Source of the DNA: Pyrocephalus nanus
Taxonomy: Eukaryota; Chordata; Aves; Passeriformes; Tyrannidae
Assembly: GCA_038380795.1 (NCBI GenBank)
Contig: CM076270.1
Location: 12,833,001 to 12,897,000, forward strand
DNA length: 64,000 bases
Direction: 5' to 3'
Below the pieces are notes generated by a model. The model was not told the origin of the DNA. It made no database searches and was given only the letters and a program-made list of their open reading frames with translations. Below are positions 38,050 to 54,195 of the stretch, piece by piece (the first letter of the stretch is position 1; each line of letters opens with the position of its first letter). The position numbers and the translations under genes are program-made.

Positions 38050-39046
38050 GTAACATGCTAAATGTCTTCCTGTACTCTATTTGAAGTGTGTTTTATGATA
38101 CTTTAATATGAAAAATTAACCTCCTGATACTGCTAACAGCAACCCAAACCAATTCTTATTCATTTTTTTCTTCAGATAATTACTTAAATTAAAAAAAAGT
38201 AAATCAAGTTGCTAGAGCAGGAATAAAAGTTTTTATTAGTATCTGTAACCATTAAGAGTAAAATAGGGGAATGATCTCCCTAGGACATACTGCCTTTAAT
38301 GTTATTATCTAGACTTGTAGAGAGTAATAACACAAATTCTGATTTCATCTCTTGTATTGCTGTTTATGATAAGCTTCTGCTTATACCATTAAGTTTTATA
38401 TTGAGATTACAAGTGACACCTTGTCACATGCATTTCTTTGTTAGATTTTCCATTTTGAGATCTAGCTCAGTTCTCTTGAGCGGCACTGTTAACAAAAAGA
38501 CAGAAAGAAATGGTTGTATCTGATACCTGTGCAGTTGTGGTGGTTACTGACAGGGTGAAGAGGTCCTGCAGTTGACAGTAAAGGCAGGCAACTTTTGAAG
38601 AGAAAAATGTCAGTCTGAATCTCTGCATCTGTGAGGATACATTAGAGGTGGGACACAAGTTATTTGAGGGCTTCTCTGGGAAAAAGAATTTGTTGCTAAC
38701 AATTTAATGAGGAACAAATATGTGTATGAATAATTTCAGATGTCTAGAACATTGGAGAGGGAAGATTTTATGTGGTTTATCAAGTTCAGTGAGAAAGCTG
38801 TGTGGTTGGAACTGTCTCTCTTACAGTTATACAATTACTTATGTTGTCCTTTCATATGTGTCAGACATAATTATATTATTTTCATAAAAGTGATATATGT
38901 ACTATAGTCCTTCAACTGTCTTTTAATGTTTTTGTTATCACTGAAATTTATGTAGATTTGATTCTATAGGGAATCAAATAGATACACTAGAAAATCTTTT
39001 TCCCAACAAAGAAGTATGTAAATTTTTGTTTCCCCTCTATCTTTAG
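38050..39046 (+). other. DLG1: DLG1 intron, 1.0 kb
   Basis: AT-rich; nothing recognised other than splice signals. Confidence 0.85.
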
Positions 39047-39171
39047 GGAAATTCAGGACTTGGCTTTAGCATTGCAGGTGGTACAGACAACCCACATATT
39101 GGGGATGATTCAAGTATTTTCATTACAAAAATTATAGCCGGGGGTGCAGCTGCACAGGATGGAAGATTACG
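39047..39171 (+). CDS. DLG1: DLG1 exon, PDZ1 carboxylate-binding loop and beta2-beta3
   Basis: Acceptor cccctctatctttag and donor CG|GTATGA; 125 bases, phase 0 to 2. Encodes [20 protein letters not shown]...[17 protein letters not shown] (residues 144-185). The GLGF motif at 147-150 forms the loop that holds the carboxylate of bound C-terminal peptides. The sequence is almost identical to mammalian DLG1 as remembered; IIAGGAAA replaces human IITGGAAA. Confidence 0.97.
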
Positions 39172-40245
39172 GTATGATGACTTTCTCTGTTGGGTTTCTA
39201 AGGGTTATTATTGTATTTTAAACAGTGGATAGAACATTTTAAGTTACTTTTAATAGCTTTATCATGCTACATTAAACGTTAAATAAGTTTTCCATATTGG
39301 AAGTGTTTTGTAAATAATGAAAAATGTTTGACTGGACCAATTACCACCCCCAAACCAGTAAAATCTGCAGTTGAGGGAAATTAAGTGAACTTTTTCTGTT
39401 CTGTGGTATAAATGTATTATGCCGTATGTTCCATAGTCCTTAATTCAAGGAAAAGCTTAGACATATAGGATAAGTAACTCTTGATTATCCATGTACAAAT
39501 TTTCTGATCTGCAAGGTAGTGGAGTTTGGTAACAACTCTCTTTTCTGCTTGGCAATAATTCAGTGTCTGAATTTTTCAGAGATACCCACCCACACTGATT
39601 GTAGGACCATTTTTTTTTTTCTCTTGTGTTCTCAAGAACTTACCCCATCAATTCAGGTGCAAATGCCTGATGTATTACAGGTTTTAGTTCTAATAAGCTT
39701 ATTTCAAGGCTTCATTTGAGCTTATTGGCCACTGTCAGAGGTACATCTGGCAGAACATAGTGACAGGTGGGTCAGGCATTGCACTTAGTGTAATGAGAGC
39801 TCAGTAGCACTACAGCGACATGTTAAATGGACTGGAAGGCCGAGACTTTAATTGCTTGTGAAAAGGAGGAATCAAGATTGACTTGTTCATGTCATGGCTT
39901 AAAGCTAGTGTGTTCTTACTGTGTGCCTCCTAAGAAATCCTTTTTTATAGCCCTAAACAAAAGGTAGTTTGTTCAAAATCAAACATTGTTTAAATGCAAC
40001 ACATGTAAGATGCTGCCCTCTTTGGCTGGTAATTAAATATTCCCATTAAATGTTTTCTAGTGATCCTTGATTTATTTTTAAGCACTAATAATTAATTTTA
40101 GAGCACTGTCTGGAATCAATAGAATTGCAGAGATAAATCTATGTATTTTATTTGGTTAACACTTATATTAGTGTTTTATACATAAAATATTAGGCTCCTG
40201 CTCTGCTGTAACACAACACCTGAACGTGCTTGTTGCTGTCTGTAG
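39172..40245 (+). other. DLG1: DLG1 intron, 1.1 kb
   Basis: AT-rich; no other feature recognised. The donor GTATGA is non-optimal at +4 to +6. Confidence 0.85.
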
Positions 40246-40415
40246 GGTTAACGATTGTATTCTACGAGTAAATGAGGTGGATGTCCGAGATGTGACACAT
40301 AGCAAAGCCGTGGAAGCATTGAAAGAAGCGGGATCAATTGTACGATTGTATGTCAAAAGAAGAAAACCAGTCACAGAAAAAATAGTGGAAATCAAACTTG
40401 TAAAAGGCCCCAAGG
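40246..40415 (+). CDS. DLG1: DLG1 exon, C-terminal half of PDZ1 and PDZ1-PDZ2 linker
   Basis: Acceptor ttgctgtctgtag and donor AAGG|GTACGC; 170 bases, phase 2 to 1. Encodes [22 protein letters not shown]... (residues 186-241). His203 in VTHSKAV begins helix alpha-B and defines class I specificity (S/T-x-hydrophobic C-termini). The segment [20 protein letters not shown] links directly into PDZ2; the short linker is characteristic of the rigid PDZ1-PDZ2 tandem of DLG proteins. Confidence 0.97.
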
Positions 40416-42263
<1,848 letters not shown>

Positions 42264-42408
42264 GTGAACAGTGTTTGTTTAGAAGAAGTTACTCATGAAG
42301 AAGCAGTGACTGCCTTAAAAAACACATCTGACTTTGTTTATCTGAAAGTTGCAAAACCCACCAGCATGTTCATGAATGACAGTTATGCCCCTCCTGACAT
42401 CACAAACT
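42264..42408 (+). CDS. DLG1: DLG1 exon, C-terminal half of PDZ2 and start of the PDZ2-PDZ3 linker
   Basis: Acceptor tgtttttctctctag and donor ACT|GTAAGT; 145 bases, phase 0 to 1. Encodes [32 protein letters not shown] (288-319), with His298 at the class I alpha-B1 position, then [16 protein letters not shown]. Compared with remembered human DLG1 it has NSVC for NNVC, MFMND for MYMND and SYAPP for GYAPP, conservative changes consistent with an avian orthologue. Confidence 0.97.
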
Positions 42409-45400
42409 GTAAGTTCAGCTTATCTTTGTGATTTAATTATTTTTCCCTTTAAGGCTTTAACATGTCCCATTTTTAGTATTTTAACTCTTTCAAGCTTTTA
42501 AAAATTATACAGGGTAAAAATCTGATATAAGAAAGTTGATTATTAAGGAAAATTATATGCTGAACAGAACAGCATTCTATAGCTCCTGTACTGAAAGGCA
42601 GCAACGATTTGGGTTCCAGGTGTGCTTCTGTGGCTGGCAGGGGCCAGTCCTAGAGACTCAGTGTTGCTCAGTACTGGCTGGTGAGTGTGAGGGGAAGAGG
42701 TGCCCCCTGCTCTTGGAGGCTGTGGACAGTAACAAACAATGCACTGTGAGGATAGTCTGCGTCCTATGAACTGAGCAAAAGGCAATACTGTTTCAGCTAG
42801 AGGTTAGTGATGTTCTGACTTTTTTCCTGGTTTCCCGCTTTTTCATGAACTTGCACATACTTGAATAAACTGAACTGGGAGAAGGACGAGTTCTTGACAT
42901 GTGGTTCTTGCCTGCAAATGTGTTGAGAAATTTTGTATTAACTTGCTTGAAGTCTTACTTCAGTTTTGACATAATTGTTGATAATTCAAATGGAAAACTA
43001 GTGAATGCTGTATTAAAAAGTAGTTATAAGAATTTCTTGTTGACGTAAGGTTACTACGGACAAGAGTATTTTCAAAGTCAAACATGCAAATCCAGAAAGT
43101 TCAGGATTGAACTACAATATAAATCATAATTTGAGTTTAATATATTGTCTCTTCAAGAGGGATGTTACCATTTAGTGGTTGGAGAAAGACATGAAAATAC
43201 TATTAACTGTGTCTTCCCAAGACTAAATAGACTGACTTTTCTGGATGACTGGTTTTACTCCTGTTGTCATATAAAATGGTTCTAGGTGAGAATTGGTTTA
43301 GGTATTTTTTTGTTTCCTACTGTTAGATTTGTGTAAGCAGTGCTGTGTGGCACTAATCTGTTCAGGTACTACTTCATATGAAAAAAGGAGCACTCCTGGA
43401 CTCAAAGATGTAGTTGAAAACAATATGTAAAGAAGAACAAACAAAAGTGCAGCACAACAGAGGACTGAAGGACCTTATAAGCCCATCATTTATTGTGAAT
43501 AGCTACAGTATCTTAAAAGCCATTTGTAAGCTTATTGAATTACATTTTGGAGCTAATTAGGTTTTATCTTCATTGTCTTACTAGAAGGATGCTCTCGAAG
43601 GCTCCATTCTTTGACATAAAACCATTTTCAGCCTTCCTTTATTCTTCCCCAGCTTTCTACTCATATATAGGGTTACAGAGCAGCCATTTTCTCTCATGCT
43701 ATGTGGTTTGTCCAATAACCTTTCCCACTCTTTCCTTGAAAAGCATACTTCCTCTTCTCTCTCCATAGTAACTGACCTCTTCATTTGTTTCACCTCTGAT
43801 TCAGATTTTCTGGGATAGAGGAAACCTGATTTGTACATAGTGTTCCTGGTGGTGTGGTGGTAATGTAGTCACACTGCTGTTGATTGTGGTGTGACCAACA
43901 TCAAAGTATCTCATCTGTTACTACTGTATCTTGACTCAGTCATTGGAATATTTACTTTATGAATCTTTTGTGGGGCCAAGGCCAAAATCTGAAGAAAGTT
44001 TGAGGGAAGGAAGGTGGTGAAGGAGCTGGTTCCTGATAATTTGCCCAATCCTAATGAATCAGTGATATTGGTGAGACATCCATGCTGTTGGTGCTCTGTC
44101 ATTCAGAGAATTAATTTCTCTCAAATGGTGGATGAGCTGGAGACTCAGTTTATTGAAGTTAATTGCATCATAACATAAAGCCGTAAAAGAGACAGTGATA
44201 TCATTTCTCAGTAAACATGACAGTCTCACATCCATTACCTGGAGATAAATGACCTGACCACATACATAGGCCCCTCTTGTCTTGTTACAGACCTTCCTCC
44301 TGAGTTTCTCTTCGTTTCTTTGCTCTCCCTGTGTGATTTGAGAGTGACATTGGCATTCTGTACAGGTCAGTATCCCATCCTTTGTGGGAAGTGGCACTTC
44401 TATCCTTTTACTGAGAAGTGAAAAGCCAATCTCCTGACCTTGTCATGCCTCTCAAGCTCCACCAGCTGCTTATGGGAATCTTTCTCCTCCTACTCAAGCA
44501 CTCTGAAAAAAATCACAGAAGTTTGCTGAAGTTCCAGATTTCTTATCTATCTGTCTTTTGTCCTTTAGTGACCCTTAACAAGGTTTTTGGACTAAAATGC
44601 TGTTGATGCTTTTGAGTAGATTTCTGAGTTTCATTTCATTTAGCTACAGTTTTAACCTTGGAGTTCTCTGAAGATACTCTTGTTTTTCTCTCTGTTTCGA
44701 GTAGACTTTCAACAACAGTTAACCAAAGAACATTCTTCTGCAAAGTGCTTAGTCCTTTGGTGAAATGCCAGTCTGCTGCTTTTCCTTATAGCAGGAAAGA
44801 CCTTTGTACCCAACACTCCATAAGCTGATCTCTCTGATCAAAGTGAAGCTGGCTGTTACTGCTGCTGGTGTGGAGACTGAGCCTAGTGCTAGAATTCTGC
44901 GCACAAGGGAGACCCAAAGGTCCTTAATTCAAGGAAATCAGTTTAGTCTTTTCCTCAGTCTTTCACTTATAAGAAACGACTGTGTAAGGCTAAGATGCTA
45001 GATGCTATTTTTTAAATATAGGGCGGAATAAAGCTTTTTCAGCTCAAAATCTGCACATTTACAGTGGAATTATTAAAGGGCAACACCAAGCTCAAAGGCT
45101 GTTGTTTCTTTATAACTTTGCAACTAGAAAGCCTCTGCTTTCTGCAAGAAATATTAAAGAAGTATTTCCTAGAATCATCTGGCTTGTGAGTATTGAAACA
45201 GTCTTCTTTCTTCACCTACTCACCTAGAGCTGTTTTGAGATATGTATTTGCAATCCTTCTTTGTACTTCTGTCCATCAGAATCCTTTTATCCAGGTTCTT
45301 AGGAGTTCAGGCCTACCATAAAGGAGAAGTAAGATGTGCACAGAAGCTGCCTATGGACATGTCTATTACAAATGATGTTAAGATAGAAACTCTACTACTT

Positions 45401-48400
45401 GAGTTTGTGTGTAAACTGCTAATGTCCAGAATCCCCTTGGGAGGGTTTTTTGTTTGGTTATTTTATTTCTGTGGGTTTTTTGAATACTCATTTTATTGGA
45501 AACTTCTAAAAGCACAGTGCACAGTACTTGGTATCTGTACTGTCTGCAGAATATGCTGTAAATTGCTCACTATGCTAACTTGTGGGACCGTGGTAGTTAA
45601 CTCAAAAATCCACAAAACACCAAATTCAGAATTTGATTGTCTTAAAGACTTTCTCTCTGAATCCGGTCTTGTTTAGTTATAGGGCTGCCTCACTTGCCTT
45701 GGTGATGCAGAGCTAAAGATATTGGAGAACTGTTGAGAACCAGGTACACAAATTTCAGTGTCTAGGTTTTGTGCAAAATCTGTTCTCTTTTACGAGTCCT
45801 TTTACAACAAGAGTACCAGCCACTTTGTCAGGTGGCTCAAAAAAAGGGACCAACTAAGTTAGCATCCGTATAGATAATTAAATAATTTGATATTTAGTAT
45901 TTCTTTGGGTTTAGTGTCTTTGAACCAAGGGACACTTGATCAAGTAGTTTCTGAGATTCTGATTTATGGCAGTATTTACTGAGAGGAGTTAGAGACATTG
46001 TGTCAACACTGTGCACCTGGGGCTGAAAATTGACTTCGGCTGCCCAGGGGGAAAGTTAATGCTGAAAATCTTGTTAAAGAAGAGTTGGGGCTGTCTGAGA
46101 CCAAAGATTCAGAAGGAAATGAATGTGAAAAAAATAGCTGATGGTTCTGTGCTGTAGCTCCAGAGGCTGGGATGTGTATGGGCGATGAAAGCTTGGCCAC
46201 AGTCCTTGAGGGTCTGGAATAGTTGATGGCTATTCCACTTTTATTGCTTTGGTGAGACTTTCTTTTTGACCCTTGAGATGTGGATTGCTACTCTGAAGAG
46301 TTACCTTACAGTGATCTGCATTTGCTGACTCAAGAAGAATGCAATTATGAAAGATTATTCTTTCTGGTAGCACATTGCCATTTGAGTGCTGTTCTCCAGT
46401 CTAGGAGAGACTGAAAGATGAGAACTTCCAGTATGGAAGTGCAACAACATCCCGTGCTATATTCATTGTATGCAGAGGAACAATAGCAGTGTAGGTAGGA
46501 TGGTCCTGTGGGCCAGTGCCACACAGCTGGCTGACAGCCCAGCTGATGTGTGTGTGTGATAATCACAGCTATTAGCCTGCTGTAGTGAGTGGGAGTGTAA
46601 ACTGCCTCAGTAATCTGTCTATAAATGTTGGTCATTAAATGGTTCTTGGAACAGATGTCCAGTAATTTGTTCGTATAAATGCTTTTAAAGCTATTTCGGT
46701 TCAAATTTTACTAAGAAGGCATAGAACTTGCTATTTAAAACACCCACATTACCCGTGCAGTGCATGCAGTAGAATATCAGTCAGAAAAGTGGCTACATGT
46801 TTTTTGAGAGAGAGGACATGCTTCCTATACAGGCCTCCTTTGAAGATATTCTTAGTGATGTGGTTTTGACTTCTAGTCAGTTTTAAAGTGTTTTTCCTTT
46901 GTATGGGTATGCATTGATGCAGTATTTCCACCCTGCATTGAGAAATAAAATACTGTAAGGTAGGGAATAATTGGTTTCCTCACTAGTCTTGAGTGCCTTT
47001 ATAATTTCTTAAATGACATAAGTACAGGAAGAGAAGAATATGTAATAACAGGAAATTACAGTAAAGTTTTAATTTTATTTCCCATTTTAGAGATTGCACT
47101 TGTGTTTGGTGACCTCAGTGACATAATAAGAAATCTGCGTTTTTTTGTGTGTGTCTAGAATTGTGTTATGTGAAGGAGAAGGGTGGATTTGGAAATGAAA
47201 TTTGGTTTTAAGAGTTTGACTTTTCCTGTCAAAGCAAGTTCATTTAATGCATACAATTTTTTGATCATCAAAAAGACAGTTCCTTTATCAGTTACATCAG
47301 TAATAATTACCTGGAAACAGAAGTTTAAACCTCGTTTAGGATTCAGAAAGGGATGGATTACTCTTTATTTCCATCATGTTCCTCATGAATATTCTTCAGT
47401 TATAATCTCCAGCTAAAACAGTTTTAGGGAAGGTGCAGGCATGTGGTTTTGGTTTTTTTTCCCACAGGAATTCCATGGAAGCCCCTTTATGGGTTTGCTT
47501 TCATTGCAGTGAGAACCCCAGCCTTGAGAAAGGACCTGACCTAAGCAAGTAGCATATGTAAAACTTAATAAAGGCTATATCCAGTGCTGTTATGGAACAG
47601 TCCACAAGTCTGAAATAATAAATGGTTATGTTGCTTGATAGCCAAGTTTTAGTTACATGGTGAAAGGATAAAAAAAATTTAAAAATAAGATCCTGCAGTA
47701 GGTGGTATATATGTTTCTGAACATGATGAAGTTAAAAGCTTTAGGAACCTGGAAGACAATCAAACGACAAGTACTGTAAGTCAGTGAATATAGAATTGGT
47801 TAGAAAAATCTAATTACTTCCTATAAAATATGCATTGTTATAGCTGCCATGGACTTGTTAAAAGCAATTGTAAATTCATTTTGTGAAATGAGATAATTTA
47901 GTGCCTGAACAGAGTGTACAGAGCTGCAATACGGAGCAACAGTCGTTCACGTTTTTTAATCAAAACCCATTTTTCACTAATTGGAAAAGAGGTCATAAAG
48001 TCTTGCCTTCCGTTTTTTGTGCTTTAGCTTTATGATTTTCTGAGGAAAAAACAAAATAACTTTATTTATATGTAGTTTTTCTTAAAAAAAAAAAGCGGCA
48101 TGTGAAGTTACATGGATGTTGAGGAATACACGTAAATATTATTATGTTAAAATGCTTATATTTTTTCCATCAAAAATAAATATTTCCACATGGTTTGGTA
48201 ATCATTGTGAAAATCTGTTGCTAAAACTCCTGTGTGACAAAAATACCCATAAGTTTTGAAACTGACAGATGTCTAGATCTCTTAGCAGTGCACAGAACCT
48301 ACATGGTATGCTGGGACAGACAGAAAGAATAAAGTAATGGAATCTATAAAATCCTTGTAGGTAGCAGAAGGATGAAGGTGCAATGTATGTGTGTTACAGC

Positions 48401-50124
48401 TGTTCTGAAAAATGGTTTTAGGATTCATGTATGTTGAACAACTCCTAATTTTTAGGGAATTCTCAAATATAAGTGCTTTTTTGATAACTTGGTTTTAGCA
48501 AAAGCAGCATTCTCTTTGCTGTAGACCTCATGAAACCAACGTGAGGGAATTTCCTTCTGTCTGTGATTTAGAAGGGCACCAGGTACTTCTTGCATTTGTT
48601 TCTCAATTTGCTGAAACCACTTGTGAATCTAGAGTTGCAATTTCCGAAAGTTCTGCACAGTCTCACGTGACTGACTGAGTGCTGGTGTGACTGAATAGCA
48701 CAATTACTTCATGAGCCAGTGCTTTTAAACTGCCCAAGCTGTTAACAGTAGATTTTAATGCTTGCTGAAATGCTGACGATCTGATACATAGGCCATGCAT
48801 GGCATTTACTGCACCCAGGTTTACTAGGAATCTAGAATAATACAGAATCAATCCAGCAGAGACTTGGGTAGTTTGAAAGCTGTCAAATTTTTCATATATA
48901 AATACTTTTGGTAAGTTTGTATATGATCCAGACATTCTGGTAAGAGGCTTAAAACAGAAAAGAAAAAGAAAAGGCATATACAGATCCTTTCTGCCATGTG
49001 TCATGTCTGTTCAGTTACAAAAGCTTCGGGTTTAGTGTAAATCCTCAAAGGTCAGGCACCACATCAGCTACAGCAAATGAGTAAGAGCAAAGAGAGTCTG
49101 GCAACATTAATTATGTTGAATCTGTGATTTGTCCTCACCCTCCATGTTTAAGCCTCAGAATTTCAAGCACCTACACCAAGAAAACGATTTTTCAGATTTT
49201 TCAACTGAATATGGTTTGTAGTAGCAGGCAGTGGGTATTGACTGTGCCTGGTGAATGGACACTTAAAATTGATGTGCCTAACTTGGAAATATCATGCACC
49301 TTCTTAATTATTTGTTGGAATAGTTCTGCTGGCCTTGTAGAATATTTTCTATCAATTGTAATAACTTAAGATACTGAATTTCTTCTAGTGGATGTGTTGT
49401 GGTTCAGGGTAAACATCTGATGCACTCCATACACAGAATTCATGTCCTGTTGTATAAGAGGTTCCACTAAATCCTTTTATTTCGCCTTTCTAGTTTTAAT
49501 GAATGAAAATGTGAATAGGACAGCTGACCTTTGGTGTAGAGTTGACATTTTTTTGCAAGACCTTGTTTATTCCTCTCTTACCTTGAAAGTAGAATAGCCC
49601 TACTTTTGTTTCTTGGTGTGTGCTGGTGGCTGTTCAGACCTGTCAGTCAGAATGGCCTGGCATATTATGGAGATGCTGGGATGCTCCACATCAAAGCATT
49701 AGATAGAAAGAGGCAGGCAGCTTGACAATTGGGAAGACGTGTAACAATAAAATGTTGTATTTTTCACTTGTGCTCTGACATAGTGATTTTAAGAAACTGA
49801 AATTCTTCATTTACTTCAGTCAAGTTAAAGATAGCTTTAAAACAGATAAATCTCCAGACTGTCCTCATAAGTTTCAACTATCCACAGTTACTGTTTCTAA
49901 AAAAGTTTTGGAGACAAAATAGAACTGAAAAATTTGCTTACTAAGTGAGAAGACTAGGAAATGTATAGACCTGACACACTATTTTAGAAATAAGATATTA
50001 TTAATGTATCATTTGAACTGCTGTAATTTGTTTTTAGAAGAGGTCACACCTTTGTTGCAGTTCCTCCAACTTTTTTTCCATATTGCCCTAATGTAATTTT
50101 TTTTTCCCTCCCCTCTCTTTGAAG
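42409..50124 (+). other. DLG1: DLG1 intron, 7.7 kb
   Basis: Somewhat less AT-rich between 42590 and 46560. It contains a 144-codon ATG-initiated open frame (45242-45676) and several minus-strand frames (44059-44397, 46345-46704), none with recognisable domains, intact flanking signals or a poly(A) tail. A short GT repeat lies at 46548-46558. No transposon family was identified. Confidence 0.7.
46548..46558. repeat. Short (GT)n microsatellite
   Basis: tgtgtgtgtgt within gctgatgtgtgtgtgtgataatc. Confidence 0.7.
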
Positions 50125-50251
50125 CTTATTCTCAGCCAGTGGATAACCATATCACTCCATCTGCCTACTTGGGACAGTCCATGCCCCAAGCATCACCAGG
50201 GCGATATTCACCAGTTCCCAAGGGAATGCTTGGAGATGATGAGATTACCAG
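50125..50251 (+). CDS. DLG1: DLG1 exon, PDZ2-PDZ3 linker
   Basis: Acceptor ccctctctttgaag and donor CCAG|GTAATG; 127 bases, phase 1 to 2. Encodes YSQPVDNHITPSAYLGQ...QASPGRYSPVPKGMLGDDEIT (337-377). This linker is the most divergent DLG1 part in the window: it has PQASPGRYSP where human, as remembered, has PASPARYSP, and PSAYLGQSM for PSSFLGQT. Several Ser/Thr-Pro dipeptides (TP, SP, SP) are candidate proline-directed phosphorylation sites. The conserved LGDDEITR end leads into PDZ3. Confidence 0.96.
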
Positions 50252-52311
<2,060 letters not shown>

Positions 52312-52414
52312 GTAAATGGAGTAGATCTTAAAGCAGCAACCCATGAACAGGCAGCAGCAGCCCTGAAGAATGCAGGCCAAGCAGTGACTATTGTAGCTCA
52401 ATACCGTCCTGAAG
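52312..52414 (+). CDS. DLG1: DLG1 exon, C-terminal part of PDZ3
   Basis: Acceptor tattacttgtag and donor GAAG|GTAAGG; 103 bases, phase 0 to 1. Encodes [34 protein letters not shown] (431-464). His441 in ATHEQAA is the alpha-B1 class I determinant. GVDLKAAT differs slightly from remembered human SVDLRAAS. It completes PDZ3 and starts the PDZ3-SH3 connector. Confidence 0.97.
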
Positions 52415-53790
52415 GTAAGGATTGCCTTGTACATTGAAGTTCACTTGTTCAATTTGCAACTCAGAGAAAGAATCTGCAGTGTCGTCCCACCTAACCCCTC
52501 TTCTGAGGAGAGAAGAAACAAATAACGTGATAGATGTTGTCACATATGTCTTAGCATAATTGCAAGTGACCAGAATAGAAATATCTGCAAGTGTTGGTGC
52601 CATGGCTTGATACATTTCTTGCTTTCATCATTTCAGAATTTCAGTTTCTTCCGTAAATGTTACCACTGTCATAACATGAAAATTAATCCAGTAAATCCAG
52701 AATTTAGTGGAAATACCACATTGTTCCTTTGTATTTCCAATTGTCTTTGCCCTTTAATATAGTGGTTTTATATGCCTTAGTGGTAGGAGGATAGAAGACT
52801 AATTACTTCATTGTTAGGTTGATTCAGATGGCATAAGGGGACTGAGGTTTTGATTCCTCTGTTTCATACTGAGCTGGCATTTCTGTTTATCCAGCAATTT
52901 CTTCTGGTCCAGATCAGATTGCAGCTGATACTGATTAGCCATCCTTGTGTGTTCTGCAGAAACCAAATAACATCACTTCATCAATACACACATTTGGCAT
53001 CTTATGTTTCTGTAGCACATTTTAAATGCCTTTGTCTATTTAAGACTTTAAAACTTTAATAGTCTAAAATTATATGCTTACCTTGAGTCTGTAAACTCAC
53101 ATATATAAGACATTTTTGTTGTCTTATGAACTGTGATGATCAGCAGCTTTCTCTGGTTTTACCAAACTGGAGGACCCATCTCTGATGTTCCTTGCAGTAA
53201 CCTCTCTGCTTAACCTTTCCTTTAATAGTACTGTCAAGGAGTAAGTGTAGGTGTTCATCACGACTGGATGTGAAGCAGGACTGCTGCCTTCATCTCTTAG
53301 GTGCTGGTAGCAGCACATTTCAATTCACTCCTAATTTATTCTCTTCTGTCATGTTTCTTCTATCCTGACCTCCTCAAGTGTTTGAAACTTTAGCTTTCAT
53401 GTTCCTCTCCCCCTCCATCTGCATCAACATCATCTCTCTCTCCCCAGCCCCAGGGTCTCTGTCAGTAATAAAACCAAATAATTGGTTTGTGTCTGCTCCA
53501 TGGTCAAATCCCTGCAACCAGCCCATGTTGTCTGTTGTCTCGAGTTGGAGTGCATCCTGGTCACATGTTCAGTCTGCAGATTGCTGTGTTCCAGGATTCA
53601 TTTTCTAAGAGTGCTCACTCTGAGGCTTCCTTTAAAAAGAAGAATAAGGTCAGCATTGGTTCTGAAATATTTGCCTTGGCTTTGTTTTGGAACTGTCAAA
53701 TATTGCCGTTGATAGACATTTGGTGTATCCTGTGCTTCTTTCTCTGGTGTTGTAACAGATTGATAAAATATTTCTAGGGGGAAGGGAGGC

Positions 53791-53966
53791 GGTTCTTGGT
53801 GTTTGTTTGTGGTGGTGTTTTTTGTGTGTGTTGTGTTTGTTTTGTTTGGTTTTTTTGTGTTTTGTGGGTTTTTTTGAATTTTTTTTTTTGGTTGTTGTTT
53901 TGTTGTTGGTTGTTTGTTTGTTGGTTCTTTGGTTTTTTGTGTGGGTTTTGGTTGGTTCTTTTTGTT
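53791..53966. repeat. G/T-rich low-complexity tract (~175 bp)
   Basis: Irregular gttt, ggttt, gtgtgt and poly-T mixture without a constant unit. The long open frames on both strands here (for example a minus-strand Lys/Pro/Thr/Asn-rich frame) are composition artefacts. It lies about 230 bases upstream of the 18-bp satellite. Confidence 0.8.
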
Positions 53967-54195
53967 AAAAAAGGACATTTATGGTCACTGTTTCTTCTGC
54001 CAGGCAGGCATGTTAAGATGTGTGGCTCCTAGTAGCAGAACAAATATTTCTCTTGTAGAATATGTGTTCCCAGGACACAAGCACATTTTTCCTTGTATGC
54101 AAACTTCATACAAAAGCAGCAGTTTTTCAGTGCTTTCTTTCTAGGATTCAGGTTTTAAGAAAGAAAGTATCCCTTCATACTCTGGAAGTCAGAAT

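Noticed and set aside
44059..44397. 112-codon minus-strand open frame with a CxxC-like TCTEC pattern
   Set aside because: An isolated CxxC is not enough for a zinc finger; no spaced second pair was seen.
45242..45676. 144-codon ATG-initiated open frame in the PDZ2-linker intron
   Set aside because: Hydrophobic and Cys-rich without a recognisable signal peptide pattern or homologue; no poly(A) or flanking duplication for a retrogene. Considered chance.
46345..46704. 119-codon minus-strand open frame
   Set aside because: No domain recognised, and nearby minus-strand frames do not connect into a longer protein.
53598..53978. 126-codon minus-strand frame rich in Lys, Pro, Thr, Asn and Gln
   Set aside because: It is the complement of the G/T-rich low-complexity tract.
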